37,363 nt of DNA. Source: a virus. The position numbers and the translations under genes are program-made. Positions 27,872 through 36,110 of the stretch are shown in pieces (within the stretch, counting starts at the first letter, position 1; every line of letters starts with the position of its first letter). The DNA is taken from the IMG/VR virus record IMGVR_UViG_3300020171_000076, positions 1 to 37,363 of that record; one strand, written 5' to 3'. Below the pieces are notes generated by a model. It saw only the letters and a list, made by a program, of their open reading frames with translations, was not told the origin of the DNA and ran no database searches.

Positions 27872-28730
27872 TTACTTAATAACTCCTATTAATGGAAGAT
27901 ATATAAATGAAATAAGAAGGGGTGATAAATTAGGATATACAAGCCCCGTTCCTATGATTTGGAGTGCTTGTGAATTCTGCGGTAAGGAAAGATGGATTCA
28001 ATATGTGAATGGAAAAGGCATCAAGCCAATATGTGCATCTTGTGCTCAAAAAATAGTCAATGATAAGCGGTTACAATCAGGATATCGCCCACCTCCCAGA
28101 CCTGATACATTAAAATCAATTGAAACAGGCCTTAAGAAGTGTTATAAATGCGGGAATATATATCCAGCTACCGAAGAGTATTTTCAGAAAGGGAGAGGCT
28201 ATCTTGGTATTATTTCGCCGTGCAAGAAATGTGTGGCAGAGACACAAAGATTACAGCGTATAAGAAGTGGAAGACAACATTATAATTCATTAAAAGAGTT
28301 TAATGATTTTAAGCGTATATCACCACTCCAACGTAAGTTACATGCGCATATTAGAATGGTAATTAATCACTCATTACCTAATGGTAAGAATGGACATAAA
28401 TGGGAGGACTTGGTTGGTTATACCTGCAAGGATTTAATGAATCATTTAGAGTCTCAATTTATAGAAGGTATGACTTGGGATAATTATGGACATCCTCAGA
28501 AGAATAATATCTCCCTTAAATGGAGTATAGACCATATTATCCCTAGTGTTGCATTTAATTATAATACTTATAATGATATTGATTTTAAGCGATGTTGGTC
28601 ATTAAATAATCTGCGTCCCTTATGGAGTAGTGAGAACTCAAGTAAAGGATGTAAAGTGAATAGACCGTTCCAACCCAGTTTAGCTATAAATGTTACTGAA
28701 ACGCTCCCGCGTTCCAATCATAAAAAATAG
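27864..28730 (+). CDS. HNH endonuclease with two zinc-finger modules
   Basis: 288 residues. The start overlaps the terS stop, so it is read by coupling and lacks the leaderless promoter of its cousins. Module 1 (INEIRRGDKLGY, ACEFCGKERWIQYVNG, CASC) is shared with the HNH gene at 25044. Module 2 is CYKCGNIYPATEEYF...CKKC. The catalytic part is WSIDHIIPSVAFNY...CWSLNNLRPLWSSENSSKG, the large HNH type with DH and the final Asn. It separates terS from the rest of the packaging genes. Confidence 0.85.
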   Translation: MINYLITPINGRYINEIRRGDKLGYTSPVPMIWSACEFCGKERWIQYVNGKGIKPICASCAQKIVNDKRLQSGYRPPPRPDTLKSIETGLKKCYKCGNIYPATEEYFQKGRGYLGIISPCKKCVAETQRLQRIRSGRQHYNSLKEFNDFKRISPLQRKLHAHIRMVINHSLPNGKNGHKWEDLVGYTCKDLMNHLESQFIEGMTWDNYGHPQKNNISLKWSIDHIIPSVAFNYNTYNDIDFKRCWSLNNLRPLWSSENSSKGCKVNRPFQPSLAINVTETLPRSNHKK

Positions 28731-28746
28731 TTAAGGTTAAGTTAAT

Positions 28747-28876
28747 AGTTAAGGTTACCTTAACTAAAAGATGCTATTTCAGATACGAATCGACTGAGTG
28801 TAATCATCATTACACTCATACTCAGATATGGTTCAGATAAACTCAGATAGGGTAGGCGGTTAAAACTACCTCAGAT
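28747..28876. repeat. repeat-rich intergenic region before the methyltransferase
   Basis: The 257-bp gap holds no gene. AGTTAAGG-TTA-CCTTAACT (28747-28765) and TGAGTGTAAT-CATC-ATTACACTCA (28795-28818) are perfect inverted repeats. TCAGAT occurs directly at 28779, 28822, 28833, 28843 and 28871. This looks like a cluster of protein-binding sites; position beside terS and the methyltransferase suggests a packaging (pac/cos) or regulatory site. Confidence 0.55.
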
Positions 28877-28987
28877 TGCTGAAGATAGGCTGGGGCATCT
28901 CCTTATAACGAGGAAACAAATACAAAAGGACTTTCTCCTGAATATAGCAAGTAAAGACAGAACAGGGCAAGAAAAGGAGGGATTTTA

Positions 28988-30139
28988 ATAAAAACCATTG
29001 GCAATTTTATTGATAAAGTAATTTGTTCTGATGCTTTAGAATTACTGAAGGAATTGCCTGATAGTAGTATAGATTTATTGGCAACTGACCCGCCTTATGG
29101 TATTGGGTTTATGGGTAAGGACTGGGACAAAGCATTGCCGGGCAAAGTTATATGGCAAGAATGTTTAAGAATCTTGAAGCCTGGAGCATTTGCTTTTATA
29201 ATGAGCATACCTAGAGCTGACTGTTTATCAAGGATGATTATTAGTTTAGAGGATGCTGGGTTTATGGTGGGTTTTACACCGATATTCTGGGCTTACGCTT
29301 CGGGATTTCCGAAAGCCCAAAACATTTCAAAGGTGGTGGATAAGAGGTTGGGGGCTGAAAGAGAAGTTATAGGTAAAACAAATACTATCGTTAGCCTTTC
29401 ACAGGCAAAGGGATATTTAAACACTAATACCTTTAGGCAACCTAATTGGCAAAAGGCAAATTTATTAACAGTCCCATCATCTCCTCAAGCCAAAGCTCTG
29501 GATGGAAGTTATGGGGGATTTCAACCCAAACTTGCAGTTGAGGTAATCATAGTAGCTATGAAGCCACTATCCGAAAAGACCTTTGTTGACCAAGCATTGA
29601 AGAATAGGAAAGGGGTTACCTGGCTGGATGAAGGAAGGATACCATATAAGTCCGAAGAGGATGAGGAGGCTTCAATTCCAGGACGGGTTACTGGAGGATT
29701 ACAGCATTTTGGCAATAGGAATATTCAACCTGATTTATCTGGCAAATTCCCAAAGCATAATAATCAGGGTCGGTTCCCTGCCAACCTCATAGTAAGTGAT
29801 GATGTGCTGAATGATGGGAGAATTAGAAAAAGTGGTTTTACTAAAATAGGAACTGGAAAAGGTAAGTTGGGTAAAAATCCCTTTGCGGAATCAAGAGGCG
29901 GTAAAGTCGTATCAAACTACCCTGGCGAAGGTTCATTCTCCCGCTACTTTGATTTGGACTCCTGGTTTGAAGAGAAGATAAAGCAACTACCCGCTTCGGT
30001 TCAAAAGACATTCCCCTTTCTTATTGTGCCGAAGGCTAGTAAGAGTGAGAAGAATAGAGGATGTGAAGGTTTTTACTCTCTAAAGGATGATGTTCCATTA
30101 GAAGATATTGTGGAGATACAGAGGTTGCTTTCAGTTTAA
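28988..30139 (+). CDS. DNA methyltransferase, N-terminal part (motif IV), unusual start
   Basis: 384 residues if the start is the ATA at 28988, which sits 7 nt behind a perfect AAGGAGG. No ATG, GTG or TTG is in frame before TTG 29054, and that one would delete the first strand (VICSDALELLKELP). Motif IV DPPYG lies near residue 31, followed by FMGKDWDKALPGKV, the long target-recognition part and FPFLIVPKASKSEKNRG. The order (catalytic motif first) is of the beta class. The reading frame ends at EIQRLLSV where the endonuclease gene has entered. AdoMet-binding motif I is encoded after it. Confidence 0.8.
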   Translation: MKTIGNFIDKVICSDALELLKELPDSSIDLLATDPPYGIGFMGKDWDKALPGKVIWQECLRILKPGAFAFIMSIPRADCLSRMIISLEDAGFMVGFTPIFWAYASGFPKAQNISKVVDKRLGAEREVIGKTNTIVSLSQAKGYLNTNTFRQPNWQKANLLTVPSSPQAKALDGSYGGFQPKLAVEVIIVAMKPLSEKTFVDQALKNRKGVTWLDEGRIPYKSEEDEEASIPGRVTGGLQHFGNRNIQPDLSGKFPKHNNQGRFPANLIVSDDVLNDGRIRKSGFTKIGTGKGKLGKNPFAESRGGKVVSNYPGEGSFSRYFDLDSWFEEKIKQLPASVQKTFPFLIVPKASKSEKNRGCEGFYSLKDDVPLEDIVEIQRLLSV

Positions 30140-30153
30140 TTTTATGTTACACT
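30125..30153 (+). promoter_or_regulatory. probable leaderless promoter of the Vsr-like endonuclease
   Basis: TTGCTT (30125-30130), 17 bp, TACACT (30148-30153), then 6 nt and ATG. Weaker than the HNH promoters, but with the same geometry. The -35 box lies within the end of the methyltransferase half-gene. Confidence 0.5.
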
Positions 30154-30159
30154 TAATAT

Positions 30160-30888
30160 ATGGGGAACAATCAATACAAACTACGGAAATTTAAATGTCT
30201 TGGTTGCGGGGAACAAATTGAGAAACGCATAGCAAAAGATAATACCAAATATTGTTCTCTGGGGTGCTTTAGAAGAAGCAAAAGACCTAATAGAGAAACT
30301 GGAAAGATTATTAAATGTAACTATTGTGGAAACGAAAGTTACAAACAGAAGTGTTTTCTTAAATATCAGCATAGTTTCTGTTCTATTCAATGTGCCAACT
30401 TGTATCAGGCAAGAAATAAGATTGAGTTTATCTGTAAAACTTGTGGAAAGCATTTTAGATGGAGTAAAAGCCGTGGTCAGGCGACTTATTGCTCTATTGA
30501 TTGTCGCAATAAAGATATGGATTGGATTAAAAATGCTTGCATACAAGGTAATCTTATCCAGTCTAAAAAGCGTGGACTTAACAGGCTTGAAATTGCTGGC
30601 CAGGGAATACTTAATGAAATTAAGGTTGCCTTCAATGAACAAGTGCTACTTTTTAACAAGTTTTTGGTTGATGTATTATTTAAAGACTATCCGATTATTA
30701 TTCAGTGGGATGGCAAATATTGGCATAGCAAACCTCAAAGACAGATGTTGGATGTTAGCCAAGATGCCTATTTATCAAAATGTGGTTACGCAGTAAAAAG
30801 ATTTACAGATGACCAAGTCTATAATGAGAAGGAGTTAATCGTTGCAAATATCAGGAGAGCAATACAAGAATTTACCAGAAAACCTTAA
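30160..30888 (+). CDS. Vsr-like/DUF559 homing endonuclease with three zinc fingers
   Basis: 242 residues, no SD. Three Cys4 fingers (CLGCGEQ...CSLGC; CNYCGNES...CSIQC; CKTCGKHF...CSIDC) lead to a C-terminal PD-(D/E)XK-like domain with FLVDVLFKDYPIIIQWDGKY and WHSK. The site matches that of the second endonuclease of this type at 34432 (IECDGKQWHK). It sits exactly between the two halves of the methyltransferase gene, with no room for an intron ribozyme. It ends by overlapping the start of the second half. Confidence 0.8.
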   Translation: MGNNQYKLRKFKCLGCGEQIEKRIAKDNTKYCSLGCFRRSKRPNRETGKIIKCNYCGNESYKQKCFLKYQHSFCSIQCANLYQARNKIEFICKTCGKHFRWSKSRGQATYCSIDCRNKDMDWIKNACIQGNLIQSKKRGLNRLEIAGQGILNEIKVAFNEQVLLFNKFLVDVLFKDYPIIIQWDGKYWHSKPQRQMLDVSQDAYLSKCGYAVKRFTDDQVYNEKELIVANIRRAIQEFTRKP

Positions 30889-31120
30889 AAAGCATTTTAT
30901 TCAGGGAAACTTTCATTGTGCGGTTAAACCCCTCAAACTTATGTCTTATCTTATTGTGCTAGGAAGCCGTGAAGGTGATATTGTATTAGACCCATTTGCC
31001 GGGAGTTTCACAACTGCCTTGGCTTGCAGAATGTTAAATAGGCAATGGATAGCCTGCGATATATCAGAAGAATATTGTAAGATAGGCGAAGCACGATTAA
31101 GCCAATCGGCATTGGTATAA
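30842..31120 (+). CDS. DNA methyltransferase, C-terminal part (motif I)
   Basis: 92 residues from a TTG start with a good AAGGAG SD 7 nt upstream, located inside the endonuclease gene. Contents: GEQYKNLPENLKKHFIQGNF, CAVKPLKLMSYLIVLGS, and the AdoMet site DPFAGSFTTALACRML...WIACDIS. Together with the N-terminal half it makes a full beta-class methyltransferase. The dedicated SD suggests that it is still translated, so a two-chain enzyme is possible. Confidence 0.75.
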   Translation: MQISGEQYKNLPENLKKHFIQGNFHCAVKPLKLMSYLIVLGSREGDIVLDPFAGSFTTALACRMLNRQWIACDISEEYCKIGEARLSQSALV

Positions 31121-31149
31121 AATGCCCATCGGTAAAAAGGAGGTGATGA

Positions 31150-32523
31150 ATGAAGAGAACATCATCGGGTCAGCCGCAAATAGATTTATCTAAACTTTAT
31201 AAACCGCACCCTCGGCAAATTTTGGCTCATACTTGCTCTGAACGATATGTTCTCTACTGAAGCGGAGGAGCGTTTGGAGGAGGAAAGACACTCTGGCTGG
31301 TCAATGAGGCTATTCAACTTTCTTTAGACTATCCAGGGAATATAGGTTACTTATGCAGGCACGAATTACCAGCTTTCAGACGTTCTGTTCTGATAGAGTT
31401 GGAGAAGTTTCTTGATGCTAATATTTGGTGTGGTATTTGTAATCAATATCATAAATTAGTAGAGCAACATCATCAGACGGAGAACTATTTTAGGATTTTT
31501 ACAGGGCAAGGTAAGACTGTAAAAGAACATAATCCCCCTAGTTATATCTTTTATGGTGGTTTGGGTGATGATAAGGCAGGGTTAACCAGAATAACTTCAA
31601 TGACTTTAGGATGGTTTGGGATAGACCAGGCGGACGAAACAACGGAGATGCATTTTAATATGTTAGCTGGCCGTCTGAGATTGATGTTGCCCAAGATTCG
31701 TTATAAGGGACTATTAACCTGCAATCCTGCGCCCGGGTGGGTAAAACAGAAGTTTGTTGAGCAGAAATTAGACGACCATATCTTTATTCAGAGTTTGCCG
31801 AAGGACAATCCCTACTTACCGTCAAACTATGAGGAGAATCTTCGTAAAATCTATCCGAAGGAATGGATACTTTCAATGCTTGAGGGGAGTTGGGATGCAC
31901 TGGAAGGGGGAAACTTTTTGTTTCGGTATAGTGATTTAAGGCGTGCCGTGAATCGTGAAATTGAAGTATCTGATAAGGACATAAAATGGGGAGGACAGGA
32001 TATTGCTAGGGAGGGGGATGATAGTAGTGTATTCATTGTTAGGCAGGGGAATAAAGTTCTCTATATGGATGAATGGGCTAAGACTGATTTAATGGAGACT
32101 ACTGGTCTTATTCTCCAGAAGATAGAGAGGTTTGGTTTAGAGCATAAGAATCTTAACCTTGATGCTGTGGGTGTGGGTGCGGGCGTGTATGACCGTCTTA
32201 AAGAGCAAAAGATTAATGTTACCGCTATCATTGCTGGTGGTGAGCCAATGGACAAGGAACATTATATCAACTCCCGTGCCGAGATGTATGACGGGCTGAG
32301 AAAAAGATTTGAAGAAGGGACTATTTCAATACCAGATGACCAGGACTTAATTGCACAACTTTCCAGTATAAGGTTCAAGATAGCATCAGATAAAAAGCTA
32401 CAAATTGTCTCAAAGGAAGAAATGAAGCGTCAATATAGGTTAAAGAGTCCCGATAAGGCAGATAGTTTGGCTTTATGTTTTTATGAACCTAAACAATACA
32501 ATCCCGTCATAAGGTGGTTATAA
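31150..32523 (+). CDS. terminase large subunit with an in-frame TGA before Walker A
   Basis: 458 codons in one phase, interrupted by TGA at 31258-31260 (codon 37). AAGGAGG is 6 nt upstream of the ATG. Before the stop: YKPHPRQILAHTCSERYVLY; directly after it: SGGAFGGGKTLWLVNEA (Walker A). Further on: FGIDQADET (Walker B), then the nuclease motifs WGGQDIAREGDDSSVFIV, LDAVGVGAGVYDRL and PDKADSLALCFY. It pumps and cuts DNA at the portal. Without readthrough only a fragment lacking the P-loop start would be made, so the stop is either suppressed, a mutation or an assembly error. Confidence 0.85.
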
Positions 32524-32537
32524 ATGAGGAAATCAAA

Positions 32538-34019
32538 TTGTCAATAATTGATAAAATCTTTCCCCGTAATAAGCAACCCCGTTTTAGTTATAATTCGCCT
32601 TTTAATGCAGGTGGGATAATCCCGCCTGATAGAACTACCGAAGGATTCTTGAGGGCTTACAGTGATGTAGGTTGGTTGTATGCTGTTGTGTTTCGTATTG
32701 CTTTAGGTTGCGGTGAGGTAAAATGGCGACTTTACAATGGTTCGGATAGAAGTGAACGAACCCAAATAGATAAACATTCTATTCTTGCTTTACTTGACCA
32801 TATAAATCCTTTTCAAACATCCAATGAATTCATAGAACTACATACCATTTATCAGGACTTAATAGGTGAGTGCTTCTGGATACTGAACTATAATGCTCTA
32901 GGTGAGCCTGCTGAAATCTGGATACCCTACCCCAATAAGATGTCTGTTGTTCCCGATAAGCAGAAGTTTGTTAAGGGTTATGTTTATGGTTATGGGAATG
33001 AAGCTATCCCCTTTGATACTAATGAGGTTATACACTTTAAGTATCCTAATCCATTAAATCAATATCGGGGGCTTGGCCCCGCTCAGTCAATAGGAGTTAA
33101 TCTTGATGCTTCAATGTATGCGGCACAATGGAACCGCAATTTCTTCTATAACTCCGCTAGACCTGATGGCGTGATTCAATTTGAGCATAACCTTAGTGAT
33201 GAGCAATTTGAAAAGTTAAAGAAACAATGGGGAGAAAGATACAAGGGAGTTTCTAAAGCTCATCAGGTAGCCCTGCTTGAAGGTGGCGGCAAATATGTCC
33301 AGATTCAAAATACCGTTAAGGATATGGATTTCAACAATCTGGACTTACGAAACCGTGATGTTATTCTTGGCGTTTATGGTATGCCACAATCCGTAATGGG
33401 CATATCGGAGAATGTTAATAAAGCTAACGCTGAGGCGGGGGATTATACCTTTGCTAGATGGTTGATTAAGCCCAGACTTGACCGCATTAAAAGTAAACTT
33501 CAAGAGCAACTAATTCCTAAGTTTAGAAAATCAGATAATCTTGAAATTGATTATGATGAAGTTGTCCCTGAGACTATTGACCAGAAGCGTGAGTTGGCCG
33601 AATCTGGTATGCGGGCAGGGTATTTAACGATTAACGAGGCTAGGAAGCTCAGGGGGCTCGACCCCTTACCGAGTGGTGATATGTTACTAATCCCTCTTAA
33701 TCTTATCCCGACTCCTATTAGTGGTAAGTTCTCTATACCAGCTCCTGCTTTACCCGCTACTGAGCAACCTAAGTCTAAATCTCTAGCTGATGAGTATAAA
33801 CGCCTCCGCTGGGATGTCTATGCCCAAAAGACGGCACGGGAAGAGGAAATATTCAAGAAGGTATTTAATAGTATATTTGATGAGCAGAAGAATCAGGTTA
33901 TAGAGCAGTTAGAAAAGACGGGACAGTTACCGAATAGTTTAGATGATGAAAAGACTGCTAAGAAGTTCCAACCTGCTATTGAGTTGGTGTATCACTCGGC
34001 TTTTGAGGATGCGGTATGA
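32538..34019 (+). CDS. portal protein
   Basis: 493 residues from the TTG start with GAGG 8 nt upstream (MSIIDKIFPRN is a typical portal start); a GTG eight codons earlier is an alternative. HK97-type portal features: FLRAYSDVGWLYAVVFRIAL, IWIPYPNKMSVVPD, HFKYPNPLNQYRGLGPAQS, MPQSVMGISENVNKANAEAG, then the clip helices and LTINEARKLRGLDPLPSGD. It forms the dodecameric DNA entry ring. The last 100 residues (LADEYKRLRWDVYAQKTARE) lead towards the MuF-like gene, which overlaps it. Confidence 0.9.
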   Translation: MSIIDKIFPRNKQPRFSYNSPFNAGGIIPPDRTTEGFLRAYSDVGWLYAVVFRIALGCGEVKWRLYNGSDRSERTQIDKHSILALLDHINPFQTSNEFIELHTIYQDLIGECFWILNYNALGEPAEIWIPYPNKMSVVPDKQKFVKGYVYGYGNEAIPFDTNEVIHFKYPNPLNQYRGLGPAQSIGVNLDASMYAAQWNRNFFYNSARPDGVIQFEHNLSDEQFEKLKKQWGERYKGVSKAHQVALLEGGGKYVQIQNTVKDMDFNNLDLRNRDVILGVYGMPQSVMGISENVNKANAEAGDYTFARWLIKPRLDRIKSKLQEQLIPKFRKSDNLEIDYDEVVPETIDQKRELAESGMRAGYLTINEARKLRGLDPLPSGDMLLIPLNLIPTPISGKFSIPAPALPATEQPKSKSLADEYKRLRWDVYAQKTAREEEIFKKVFNSIFDEQKNQVIEQLEKTGQLPNSLDDEKTAKKFQPAIELVYHSAFEDAV

Positions 34020-34426
34020 CAATTAAGCAATTAGATGATTATGCCCGCACCTGGATTTTAGAACGTTCCCTTACTTTAGCTAAAGAGATTAACTCTACTA
34101 CTATGGATGCTATCCGCAAGGAATTAGCTGAAGGATTTGCCGAAGGTGAATCTATACAGCAACTTACTAAAAGGATTGAAGGATACTTTGAGGAGAATGC
34201 TAAATATAGGGCAGAGATGATTTCAAGAACTGAAACTATAAGTGCTTCGGCGGAAGGCACATTACACCGCTATGAATTGGAAGGTGTAGATAAGTCTGAA
34301 TTTTATCCCAGTCCAGACGCTTGTGATGTTTGCCTTGCTTTGGCTGGTGAATACCCTACTAAAGAAATGCATGGCATGATTCCTGCGCATGTTTTTTGTA
34401 GATGCGTTGCTCTCCCTGTTATTTGA
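34016..34426 (+). CDS. MuF-like head morphogenesis protein (C-terminal domain)
   Basis: 136 residues from an ATGA overlap with portal. YRAEMISRTETISASAEGTL and YELEGVDKSEFYPSPDACDV, then CLALAGEYP...HVFCRC, are the hallmarks of the MuF C-terminal domain, with the closing Cys pair probably binding metal. It is a minor virion protein near the portal. It is short, so the usual N-terminal helices must come from the portal's own C-terminus or be lost. Confidence 0.8.
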   Translation: MTIKQLDDYARTWILERSLTLAKEINSTTMDAIRKELAEGFAEGESIQQLTKRIEGYFEENAKYRAEMISRTETISASAEGTLHRYELEGVDKSEFYPSPDACDVCLALAGEYPTKEMHGMIPAHVFCRCVALPVI

Positions 34427-34431
34427 ATGAT

Positions 34432-35115
34432 ATGAAAGATAGAATATTAAATTTAGGGGCTGCTGCGATTAAGGGGTATAAACAACTCCCTGAACTTGTT
34501 GAAAAACGGAGACAATCTCTTTTAGCCAAAGGGCGTAAATTAAAAGCCTTTTGTGCTAATTGCGGGCAAGAGTTAGTTAGGGCAAATGAGAGAATTAAAA
34601 AGGGTAATTGCTATTGTAACGGCAAGTGCCAAATGGACTACGAATATAAGAATGGTATTAGAGACCCTTACAAAACAACTTTGAAAGCCCACGAAGCTAC
34701 ACGGGAGCTTGTTAATAATGGTAACCATCCCTTTCAACGACAAGAAAACCCCATTTTAGCTAATGGAGCATTGGGGCGAAGAAATTATGGCAAGACTTGG
34801 ATAGAGGAAAAGCTGGGGTGGGCATTAACTCAATTAGGGATTAAATTTGAAAGTCAATTTCCTGTTAAATATGGATTAGATATTTTGGGGCGGGTAAGAT
34901 ATTACTTTCCAGATTTTGCCTTAGTTGATAATCGCATCCTTATTGAGTGCGATGGTAAGCAATGGCATAAATCTAAAAGCAAAGACAATCTTCGTCAATC
35001 TAGGTTAGAAGAACTTGGATGGCGAGTATTAAGATTTCCCGAAGATGAAATAAAAAGCGATGTTATGGTATGTGCAAATAAGGTGTGTCTGGTTGCCAGT
35101 AGTTTAGGAGGTTAG
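34432..35115 (+). CDS. Vsr-like/DUF559 homing endonuclease
   Basis: 227 residues from the ATG 5 nt after the MuF stop; no SD and only a poor -10. One zinc finger (CANCGQELVRANERIKKGNC...CNGKC), then a basic linker and a C-terminal PD-(D/E)XK domain: GLDILGRVRYYFPDFALVDN, ILIECDGKQWHKS, with the nuclease residues Asp and Glu-x-Asp-Gly-Lys. Distantly like the endonuclease inserted in the methyltransferase. A free-standing insertion between head genes. Confidence 0.8.
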   Translation: MKDRILNLGAAAIKGYKQLPELVEKRRQSLLAKGRKLKAFCANCGQELVRANERIKKGNCYCNGKCQMDYEYKNGIRDPYKTTLKAHEATRELVNNGNHPFQRQENPILANGALGRRNYGKTWIEEKLGWALTQLGIKFESQFPVKYGLDILGRVRYYFPDFALVDNRILIECDGKQWHKSKSKDNLRQSRLEELGWRVLRFPEDEIKSDVMVCANKVCLVASSLGG

Positions 35116-35117
35116 TT

Positions 35118-36110
35118 ATGGAAACTATTTATAAGGTTATAGAAGATTGTGAAGTCAAGAAAGTTGGAGAACGCCAATATGAGTTTACTGCATCTACTTC
35201 AACTATGGATAGAGATGGGGAAGTAATTGATGCCAAGGGATGGGATTTAACCAATTTCAAAAAGAATCCCGTTATTATGTATGCTCATGATTATAAAAAT
35301 TTACCTGTTGGCAGAGCTCCCAGGGTATGGATTCATAGTGGGAAATTAAAAGATATTGTTGAATTCCCCCCGGAAGGAACTTATGAATTCGCTGACATTG
35401 TTGCGAGGTTAGTTGATACTGGTTATTTAAAGACACAATCCGTGGGATTTATACCTAAGAAGTGGGAAGATGGGGATGGCGAGAAAGCACCAAGACGGAC
35501 TTATACTAAACAGGAACTATTAGAGATTTCCATTGTTCCTATACCATCTAACCCCGATGCTATTAGGGAAGCAGTTGAAGCTGGTGTGATTACTACTAAA
35601 CAATTGGAAATTATAACTAAGCCCGAAGAGACTGATGAGTATATAAGAATTCCCGTAGATAGGGGTGACCACGAAGGACACAGAATAAGAACCATAGATA
35701 TATCTGAAAAGGAAGGCATTAAGGCTATTTACTGCGGAACTTGCAAAGTAGTGATGACTTATTTATTCGCTAAGGATAAGGGTTGGACTATGGAAAAGGC
35801 AAGGGCGTGGGTAAAAGAACACGAAGGCAAATCCCTTGAAGTAAAACACGAGACAAGTCAAGAGGAAATCATTGATGAATTTGATTACCTTAATACTTTA
35901 ATTTTAACCGAGGGCATAAGCGATAAGGCAAAGCCCACGATGTGGATACTGGTTAAAGAAATACTACGCTTACAGGGGAGCGACATCCCCTCTGATATAC
36001 GGCTAATGGTTTCTCCGATTATTGAAATGAAACCTAAAGAGGAAACACTTACTAATCAAGATATTTTAGAAGCTATTAAGAGAATAGCGGGCAAGGGTAT
36101 CAATGGATAA
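35118..36110 (+). CDS. HK97-type prohead protease
   Basis: 330 residues with TAGGAGG SD. Core of the S78 family: FTASTSTMDRDGEVIDAKGW, NPVIMYAHDYKNLPVGRA (catalytic His), YLKTQSVGFIPKKWE (Ser nucleophile) and LLEISIVPIPSNPDA (Glu). It cleaves the scaffold and capsid N-terminus during maturation. Residues 190-330 are a C-terminal extension with a Cys-containing patch (YCGTCK) and helices, which may act as scaffold. Confidence 0.9.
   Translation: METIYKVIEDCEVKKVGERQYEFTASTSTMDRDGEVIDAKGWDLTNFKKNPVIMYAHDYKNLPVGRAPRVWIHSGKLKDIVEFPPEGTYEFADIVARLVDTGYLKTQSVGFIPKKWEDGDGEKAPRRTYTKQELLEISIVPIPSNPDAIREAVEAGVITTKQLEIITKPEETDEYIRIPVDRGDHEGHRIRTIDISEKEGIKAIYCGTCKVVMTYLFAKDKGWTMEKARAWVKEHEGKSLEVKHETSQEEIIDEFDYLNTLILTEGISDKAKPTMWILVKEILRLQGSDIPSDIRLMVSPIIEMKPKEETLTNQDILEAIKRIAGKGING

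Noticed and set aside
30137-30850. Group I intron or intein in the methyltransferase
   Set aside because: The insert is almost completely filled by the endonuclease frame, so there is no space for a ribozyme core, and stops on both sides exclude an in-frame intein.
31258-31260. Alternative genetic code (UGA as Trp or Gly)
   Set aside because: UGA clearly ends many other genes here, including several ATGA overlaps, so code 4 or 25 cannot apply to the whole genome. TAA interruptions elsewhere would not be explained either.
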